Shown here: one piece after another, positions 59,124 to 64,000 of the stretch
How the letters are laid out: each line of letters opens with the position of its first letter
Numbering within the stretch: position 1 is the first letter of the stretch
Source of the DNA: Duganella sp. Root336D2
GTDB taxonomy: Bacteria > Pseudomonadota > Gammaproteobacteria > Burkholderiales > Burkholderiaceae_D
NCBI RefSeq assembly: GCF_001425005.1
Contig: NZ_LMDB01000012.1
Coordinates: forward strand, 1,062,262-1,126,261
Reading direction: 5' to 3'
Length of the DNA stretch: 64,000 bases
Program-made: the position numbers and the translations under genes
The notes under the pieces: generated by a model
What the model was told of the DNA's origin: nothing
Databases searched by the model: none
The model's input: only the letters and a program-made list of their open reading frames with translations

Positions 59124-59136
59124 TTGGTCCGGCCAA
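59124..59136. promoter_or_regulatory. operator-like element 2 upstream of the pectate lyase
   Basis: Second exact copy of TTGGTCCGGCCAA, 43 bases (about four helical turns) from the first and 68 before the pectate lyase ATG. The shape resembles GntR-type (ExuR/UxuR-like) sites controlling galacturonate genes. Confidence 0.55.
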
Positions 59137-59203
59137 TTGACGATCAATTGAATTAAATGCATCCTGTGCGCTCCTCAAACCAGAAAGCGAAGGAGACAAG
59201 CGC

Positions 59204-60253
59204 ATGAAAGTTACACAGCTCAAGGTAGTCTTCCTGGCGGCCGCAGTCGCGGCAGCCACATCTGCAGTTGCAGGGCCGATTGGATATGGCGCCGCCACGA
59301 CTGGCGGCGGGAGTAAGTCGCCGGTCAATGTCGCCACGCTGGCCGATGCCCAGGCGAAAATCAACGCCTATACCGATAATTCGGGCCTGGTCCTGCGGTA
59401 CACCGGCAAATTCGATTACAACACCATCACCGACGTGTGCGCGCAGTGGCAAAAACCGGCGCAGACGCTGGAAATCAAGAACAAGAGCAACATCACGCTC
59501 ATCGGCGCCAGCGATTCGAGCGCCAACTTCGGCATCCACATTGCAGGCAATGCGCACAACGTGATCGTGCAGAACATGATGATCGGCCTGCTGCAGGGCG
59601 GGGAGGCGGCTGATTCGATTTCGATCGAAGGCATGTCCTCCGGCCAGCCAAGCAATATCTGGATCGACCACAACACCATCTTCGCGTCGCTGACTTCCTG
59701 CCCTGGCGCAGGCGATGCGTCGTTCGACGGCGGCATCGACATGAAGAAGGGGGCGCACCACATCACGGTGTCTTACAACCACGTGTACAACTACCAGAAG
59801 GTGGCGCTGAACGGCTACAGCGACAGCGATACGGCCAATGCGAATGCCCGCACCACCTACCATAACAATCGCTTTGAGCACGTTAAATCGCGCCTGCCGC
59901 TGCAGCGCTTCGGCATGACGCACATCTTCAATAACTATTTCAATGATGTGCAAACGTCCGGCATCAATGTGCGCATGGATGGCATTTCGCTGATTGAGGC
60001 GAACTATTTCGAGAACGTCAAAAATCCGGTCACTTCGCGTGACAGCAGCCGTATCGGATATTGGGAGTTGCGCGACAACTATGTGGGCAGCGGCATTACC
60101 TGGGATTCCCCGAGCGGTGCAGTCAATGCCACCAGCTGGGGCAGTACCCAGTCGTATGGCCCGACCGGCTATTCCTATACCCCGCTTGCCGGGGCCAACG
60201 TGAAAGCCAAGGCAATTGCCACTGCCGGGGCGCGTACCAACCTGGCCCAGTAA
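59204..60253 (+). CDS. secreted pectate lyase (PL1 family)
   Basis: Signal peptide ending SAVA. Right-handed parallel beta-helix with PL1 motifs IWIDHNTI, HITVSYNHVYNYQKV and SRLPLQRFG (catalytic Arg and second Arg) and repeated Asn ladders (NNRFEH, FNNYFND). Cleaves polygalacturonate by beta-elimination outside the cell, suggesting plant-material use. 349 residues. A ribosome binding site AAGGAGA lies nine bases upstream. It ends at a strong terminator. Confidence 0.93.
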   Translation: MKVTQLKVVFLAAAVAAATSAVAGPIGYGAATTGGGSKSPVNVATLADAQAKINAYTDNSGLVLRYTGKFDYNTITDVCAQWQKPAQTLEIKNKSNITLIGASDSSANFGIHIAGNAHNVIVQNMMIGLLQGGEAADSISIEGMSSGQPSNIWIDHNTIFASLTSCPGAGDASFDGGIDMKKGAHHITVSYNHVYNYQKVALNGYSDSDTANANARTTYHNNRFEHVKSRLPLQRFGMTHIFNNYFNDVQTSGINVRMDGISLIEANYFENVKNPVTSRDSSRIGYWELRDNYVGSGITWDSPSGAVNATSWGSTQSYGPTGYSYTPLAGANVKAKAIATAGARTNLAQ

Positions 60254-60259
60254 AACAGG

Positions 60260-60290
60260 TGCCGCCGCACGTTGCGGCGGCAACTTTTTT
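60260..60290 (+). terminator. rho-independent terminator after the pectate lyase
   Basis: TGCCGCCGC and GCGGCGGCA form a stem of nine pairs with a short ACGT-type loop, followed by ACT6. Confidence 0.9.
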
Positions 60291-60355
60291 GCTTTTGGGG
60301 TGGAATCAGTTATTCTTCAAGTTATCTATTAGATTTAATCCGGAGCATTTGAAGA

Positions 60356-61051
60356 ATGATTACAAAAGAAGAACGGGTGGTGTACGGTACCGAGGACCTG
60401 CTGACTACCCTGTGCTCATCGGTCACCCGCGTCCTGAACCTGGCTTCGCAAAGCCGGATTACCTACTCGGCCATGGTGCAGCGTATCACCAAGGTCGGCC
60501 TGAAACCTGATATCGGCTGCTTCGTATTGTTCGATGGCGGCTTTACCGGCCTGGTCGTGCTGAACTTCTCGGCCGAGGCGGCGATGGAGATTTACGAGCG
60601 CTACATGCTCAGCATGGGAATGCCGAAGTCGGAGCTGGCCAGTTCCTTCACTTCTGACGAAGTGGCGAACATCATGGGCGAGCTGATGAACCAGATCGTC
60701 GGCGACTTCACCGGCAAGGTGCGCGGCGAGCTGCATACCAACATTACCCAGAACCAGCCGAAGATGCTGGTGCTGAACAAGCAGGTGACGCTGAGCGTGG
60801 ATACGCCGCTGGACCGTCCGGAAATGCGCCGCGTCTCCTTCTTCACCGAGCGTAACAATATCTTCTACCTCGAGTTGGCCATTGACCGTACCGAGTTTAT
60901 TAAGCTGCACGACTTCGAGAAGACCGAAGTCGAAGATCCGGATACACTGCTGGAACGCGAACAGGCTGCGCAAGCGGCTGCCGCACCTGCTGCGGCTGCT
61001 GCCGTCGCGGCAGATGATGCAGACGAACTTTTGAAGTCGCTCGGCATGTGA
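60356..61051 (+). CDS. DUF3334 family, CheC/CheX-like protein
   Basis: 231 residues, cytoplasmic. FTSDEVANIMGELMNQIVGDFTG resembles the CheC/CheX/FliY helix with the E-x2-N phosphatase pattern (E...MN), so it may act on a response regulator. The tail is Ala-rich (AAQAAAAPAAAAAVA) ending ADELLKSLGM. CGGAG lies 10 bases before the ATG. No flagellar gene is nearby. Partner unknown. Confidence 0.7.
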   Translation: MITKEERVVYGTEDLLTTLCSSVTRVLNLASQSRITYSAMVQRITKVGLKPDIGCFVLFDGGFTGLVVLNFSAEAAMEIYERYMLSMGMPKSELASSFTSDEVANIMGELMNQIVGDFTGKVRGELHTNITQNQPKMLVLNKQVTLSVDTPLDRPEMRRVSFFTERNNIFYLELAIDRTEFIKLHDFEKTEVEDPDTLLEREQAAQAAAAPAAAAAVAADDADELLKSLGM

Positions 61052-61064
61052 TTTAAAATAGGCT

Positions 61065-61092
61065 TTGCAAAAGCCGTAACGGCAGTTATAAT
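61065..61092 (+). promoter_or_regulatory. promoter of tRNA-Asn copy 2
   Basis: TTGCAA (61065-61070) and a perfect TATAAT (61087-61092) with 16-base spacing, 12 bases before the tRNA. A short palindrome GGCTTTTGC-like overlaps the -35. Copy 1 lacks this promoter. Confidence 0.75.
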
Positions 61093-61103
61093 ATTGCCTC
61101 TTT

Positions 61104-61179
61104 TCCCTGATAGCTCAGTCGGTAGAGCGACGGACTGTTAATCCGCAGGTCCCTGGTTCGAGTCCAGGTCGGGGAGCCA
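61104..61179 (+). tRNA. tRNA-Asn (anticodon GTT), copy 2
   Basis: Identical over all 76 bases to the copy at 54007, including encoded CCA. It has its own promoter directly upstream. The 3' flank keeps the same terminator for about 40 bases, then diverges. Confidence 0.97.
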
Positions 61180-61190
61180 GAATTCAGAGA

Positions 61191-61218
61191 AGCCCAGCCT
61201 TAACCGGTTGGGCTTTTT
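61191..61218 (+). terminator. terminator after tRNA-Asn copy 2
   Basis: Same hairpin as after copy 1 (AGCCCAGCC, TTAACC, GGTTGGGCT) then T4. Confidence 0.88.
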
Positions 61219-61335
61219 GCTTTGCGGCGTCGTTGAGTGGGGCGGGCACTAAGATCAGGTCCAAAGCGCCTTCGCATGGCGTGGGCCGTCAGCAGAACGA
61301 ACCCGATCGCCAGCGAAGTCTAAACTTACCTTCTG

Positions 61336-62193
61336 CTACAGCTTCGGCACTGGTGCCTTTCTATGCGCTTCGATTTCCTCGGCTTCTTTGCGCTTCATGG
61401 TTGCATGTGCTGCTAACAACTCGGGTTCACTGGTCGCGAAGTCGGTGATCATCACTTCAATGCTTAGGTATTCCTTCCCGTTGTTGTTGGAATCACCGAG
61501 CGCGACACTGACAGCAACCCGGCAGTTCTGGAAGCGCGGGGTGCCAAGCGATCCGGTGAGATTGACATTGCCGCGCGCCTTGCACTCGTCCAGATCCGAA
61601 TTCTTGCTTCCGTACGCATAGCCTGGCCGGTAAGCGACCCAGTTCATGTCACCCGAATACTGGCTGGTCGGTGCGCCATATTTTTCCGTCAGCGCCTTTT
61701 TGATTTCCTCGCTCACCACAGGATTGTTGAAACGTTCCTTGCGCCGGATGGACAGCACCTTGCCCGATTGCGGACCATAGCGTACATCGATCATCGGGTC
61801 GGACCAATATGGCGAATTCTGCCCCGATTTTTTTATGTACATTGTGCTCAACAAGATTCCCGGGAGATGATTACCGAGTAAATGATTGTGGGTTCCGTCC
61901 AGCTTGTATCCCTGGCTGGTCAGCACTTTGTCGACCTGCTGACGGGTGTCGCCGATTTTCACGCCCATCGTTTCCAGCACTTTGGGAACGGCATAATTGC
62001 CGGGTTGGCCAGGTTCGAGCATCGCCTGGTTGGCGTTGTTGCCGTTGTCCGGGGTGGACGTGGACGCCTGCTGCTGCGAACCAGCTTTGACGCCGTCCTT
62101 GACGAGCTGTTTCAGATCGATGCCGGCGGCTTGGGATGCCAGCGGGGCCGCCAGCGCAATGGTGGCGAAGAGTAGCGACGCGGGTGTCTTCAT
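61336..62193 (-). CDS. exported hypothetical protein inside the tRNA-Asn islet
   Basis: 285 residues with a signal peptide (MKTPASLLFATIALAAPLASQAA). A linker rich in Gln/Ser/Asn precedes a domain containing LETMGVKIGDTRQQVDKVLTSQ, like a SmpA/BamE-type small beta-alpha fold, and two cysteines (ECKARG, FQNCRV) that could bond. Function unknown. It is the only gene between tRNA copy 2 and the 3' tRNA fragment. Confidence 0.6.
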   Translation of the reverse strand: MKTPASLLFATIALAAPLASQAAGIDLKQLVKDGVKAGSQQQASTSTPDNGNNANQAMLEPGQPGNYAVPKVLETMGVKIGDTRQQVDKVLTSQGYKLDGTHNHLLGNHLPGILLSTMYIKKSGQNSPYWSDPMIDVRYGPQSGKVLSIRRKERFNNPVVSEEIKKALTEKYGAPTSQYSGDMNWVAYRPGYAYGSKNSDLDECKARGNVNLTGSLGTPRFQNCRVAVSVALGDSNNNGKEYLSIEVMITDFATSEPELLAAHATMKRKEAEEIEAHRKAPVPKL

Positions 62194-62284
62194 ATTTACG
62201 GCCTCAGGTTGGAGAAATCACAATGAATTACAACACGAAATTAATAATTTTGCAATTTTCCAGAAGGCCTTGAGGGATCACCGA

Positions 62285-62330
62285 ACTGTTAATCCGCAGG
62301 TCCCTGGTTCGAGTCCAGGTCGGGGAGCCA
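62285..62330 (+). repeat. 3' fragment of tRNA-Asn (anticodon loop to CCA)
   Basis: 46 bases identical to the 3' part of tRNA-Asn, beginning at ACTGTTAAT. The 5' half is absent. This is the form of a right-end attachment site left by an integrase that uses the tRNA anticodon or T-loop region. Confidence 0.9.
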
Positions 62331-62350
62331 CGAATTTGTAGTATCTCGAA

Positions 62351-62466
62351 AACCCAGCCCTAACCCGGTTGGGTTTTTGCGTTTCAGAGCCCGTTTATTT
62401 GCGCATAGTGGGCCGAGGTGAGGCCGCTGGCAGGTGGGGATGGGCTACCCCTGGGGCTGGGGCTCG
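62351..62466 (+). repeat. imperfect direct repeat A: tRNA terminator plus downstream flank
   Basis: About 115 bases including hairpin AACCCAGCC/GGTTGGGTT and TTTATTTGCGCATA, GGTGGGGATG and GGGGCTGGGGCTCG. It resembles 63774-63890 with scattered mismatches. The rest of the 400-base gap 62331-62730 holds no gene I can support. Confidence 0.75.
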
Positions 62467-62730
62467 AGGGCGCAGCGGCGTGGCTAGTGTGACGCTCGGA
62501 TGCCGGGCATAATTGTTTTGGTCGGAGCTGCACAACTTTTTCCATAACTGGCTTGTCAAAGTTCCAAACACGATGCAGAATTGGCTTATGGTGCTAATGC
62601 GTCTAGGCTTCCCGGCCTAAGTTTTGAGCGGCTTGAACGGGATCCAAAATCAATCATCCAAACACACTGTTCCATGGTGTTTTCCTAGTCGGACGCTAAA
62701 CGCTCATCGTCCTCAAGGGAGATGTTCGCC

Positions 62731-63390
62731 ATGAGCAAGTTCAAGCAATGGTCCAAGATCGTACATTCGATCCTCGCCAAACAATGCCCGTCAATTAAGC
62801 GGGGCCAAGTTCAAGAGATATTGTCGGCGGCGTTTGGCCACAATACTTATGCGTCGTTGCGGTCGAATGACTTGGCAACACTGGCAGGCGGGGCTAAATA
62901 TATTCTGGTTGCGCACGATCAGGCGGTCATCCGTGCCCGAGAGCTAGGCATCTCGATTTTGCGAGCAGAATGGGATGCAGCATTTTTGCGTCTAAAGCCA
63001 AGTGGAGTAAGCGGCGACAGATGGCTGATATCAGAATGCGAGATGCATCGGGCGGCGCATGTAGCATTCGAAGATTCCGCGCACGAGGACTTATACAGAA
63101 TTGCGGGCATGGTTGGAGCGAAGGATGGGCACTGGTGTGGGGTCACCTTTGACACATCCAACGTTGGGCTACTCCCTGATCAGTTGACGTTTAATGTCAA
63201 GGGGGAGGTTCATGCCTTCAATGATGAGGGATGCTATTTTGCAATCCCCGTTAGAGCTGACGTCGCATTTCCTAGAGTTGGTCGTCGATTCTATGGGCAG
63301 GGTGCCGTCTTGGCTGTGGCGCAAAGCGGCTCACCAAAAGAGTTTGAGCCCGAATTTGAACCTGATTTCTACGGAATGTCCGAAGATTAG
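62731..63390 (+). CDS. hypothetical protein with a glyoxalase-associated-like N-terminus
   Basis: ATG 62731 has AAGGGAG nine bases upstream; ATG 62722 overlaps that site. The N-terminal 40 residues (KQWSKIVHSILAKQCPSIKRG, AAFGHNTYASL) match a short helical domain seen in glyoxalase-superfamily and toxin-antitoxin-like proteins. The rest (219 residues in all) is unrecognised, with an acidic end (EFEPEFEPDFYG). Base use is clearly less GC-rich than the core genes, suggesting transfer. Confidence 0.55.
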   Translation: MSKFKQWSKIVHSILAKQCPSIKRGQVQEILSAAFGHNTYASLRSNDLATLAGGAKYILVAHDQAVIRARELGISILRAEWDAAFLRLKPSGVSGDRWLISECEMHRAAHVAFEDSAHEDLYRIAGMVGAKDGHWCGVTFDTSNVGLLPDQLTFNVKGEVHAFNDEGCYFAIPVRADVAFPRVGRRFYGQGAVLAVAQSGSPKEFEPEFEPDFYGMSED

Positions 63391-63491
63391 TATCCGTCGC
63401 AACCTGCTGGGTTATTTGCATTCTTTTTTGATCTCCGGCGATCGGATAAGTCTTTGCGGTGCTCTTCTACAATCGAATAAGGAACTGTTTC

Positions 63492-63653
63492 ATGGCTTAC
63501 TATCTTTATCAATGCGCTAGTTGCTACACAACACTGTATGGTGATGCGTTGCCCTACGGTGCTTCATATACTTCGGTAGTCAATGGTCAGCTTTGCTCTA
63601 CTTGTCAGTCTGAGCAAGTTCGGCAACAAGATGATGATGACGATGACGATTGA
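63492..63653 (+). CDS. small two-CxxC zinc-ribbon protein with poly-Asp tail
   Basis: 53 residues. C8-C11 and C35-C38 (QCASCY, LCSTCQ) form a potential zinc site; the end is a run of seven Asp. AAGGA lies eight bases before ATG 63492, better than the upstream in-frame start at 63459. Many tyrosines. Function unknown. Confidence 0.5.
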   Translation: MAYYLYQCASCYTTLYGDALPYGASYTSVVNGQLCSTCQSEQVRQQDDDDDDD

Positions 63654-63735
63654 ATTTGACTGAGAACGAAATATACATATCGGATCGTGCTTCGCTAAAC
63701 TGCCGCAAACTGGTTTGCGTGGACCGTTGTTGTGA

Positions 63736-63754
63736 AGTCCAGGTCGGGGAGTCA
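63736..63754 (+). repeat. 19-base 3' end fragment of tRNA-Asn
   Basis: AGTCCAGGTCGGGGAGTCA matches the tRNA 3' end with one change (CCA to TCA), followed by GAATTCAG as after copy 2. A third, more eroded boundary in the same orientation. Confidence 0.75.
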
Positions 63755-63773
63755 GAATTCAGCAGCATGCCAA

Positions 63774-63890
63774 GAGCCCAGCCCGAAACCGGTTGGGTTT
63801 TTGCGTTTCAGGGGGCCGTTTATTTGCGCATATTGGTCCGAGGTGACGCCGTTGGGCGGTGGGGATGACGTGGCCTTGGGGCTGGGCTCG
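63774..63890 (+). repeat. imperfect direct repeat B: tRNA terminator plus downstream flank
   Basis: Second copy of the segment at 62351-62466. Shared blocks include GGTTGGGTTTTTGCGTTTCA and CCGTTTATTTGCGCATA. Beyond it, to base 64000, I see no gene. Confidence 0.75.
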
Positions 63891-64000
63891 CGTGGCACAG
63901 GTGTAAGCGTCAACGCAGCGCCGTCTTGAGCGCCACGCTACTTTAACCGATGATGTTCCCAACACCGCTGGGAAGCGGAGTTTAAACGCCGGCGAATTTG

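Noticed and set aside
54007..63890. CRISPR array made of the repeated tRNA segments
   Set aside because: Only four copies of differing length at kilobase spacing; they are tRNA-Asn gene and fragments.

Overview
The window looks like chromosomal DNA of a GC-rich betaproteobacterium of the Oxalobacteraceae (Massilia / Duganella / Janthinobacterium group). The main support is the order nlpD-rpoS-rlmD and ndk-rlmN-pilW-rodZ-ispG-hisS-yfgM-bamB-der-hfq-hflX-hflK-hflC-hisZ-purA. Extended -10 promoters of the TGC-TAnnnT type and a large load of secreted proteins and lipoproteins fit. This assignment is from recognition of families and gene order, not from a database search.

Layout. 1-1.7 kb: end of an accessory module, a TIR-domain protein cut by the window edge plus a KGGVGR-type P-loop ATPase. 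1.7-6.7 kb: surE-pcm-nlpD-rpoS and rlmD (stress survival, protein repair, division amidase activation, rRNA methylation). 6.7-8.4 kb, minus strand: a secreted PHB-depolymerase-like esterase and a Bax-inhibitor-1/YccA membrane protein. 8.5-25 kb: a long housekeeping run for nucleotide metabolism, tRNA/rRNA modification, type IV pili, cell shape, isoprenoids, outer-membrane assembly, ribosome biogenesis, RNA chaperoning and membrane proteolysis control. 25-29.6 kb: an FKBP lipoprotein, a DUF4034-like protein, MarC, an MFS transporter and a small secreted propeller-like protein.

29.6-49.8 kb is the main accessory island. Two giant exported proteins lie in tandem. The first (3016 aa) has an alpha/alpha toroid, carboxypeptidase-regulatory-like domains, long NHL-type beta-propellers and a Rossmann-like tail. 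The second (2699 aa) is an RHS protein with a transglutaminase-like N-terminus and a C-terminal GIY-YIG nuclease toxin. Eight bases later comes a leucine-rich-repeat-like protein that is the likely immunity gene. A membrane-anchored propeller protein and a tiny zinc-ribbon protein follow. This cluster is the best candidate for an undescribed system.

49.8-54 kb returns to core genes (peroxiredoxin, uvrB, aromatic aminotransferase). From 54 to 64 kb the region is organised around a tRNA-Asn gene. There are two intact, nearly identical tRNA-Asn(GTT) copies, a 46-base 3' fragment and a 19-base 3' fragment, each followed by a related terminator hairpin. Between them sit a putative bacteriolytic effector with its XAC2610-like immunity protein, a serine beta-lactamase-family protein, a pectate lyase with paired palindromic operators, a DUF3334 protein and several small unknown genes. 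This pattern suggests repeated insertion or duplication at the 3' end of tRNA-Asn.
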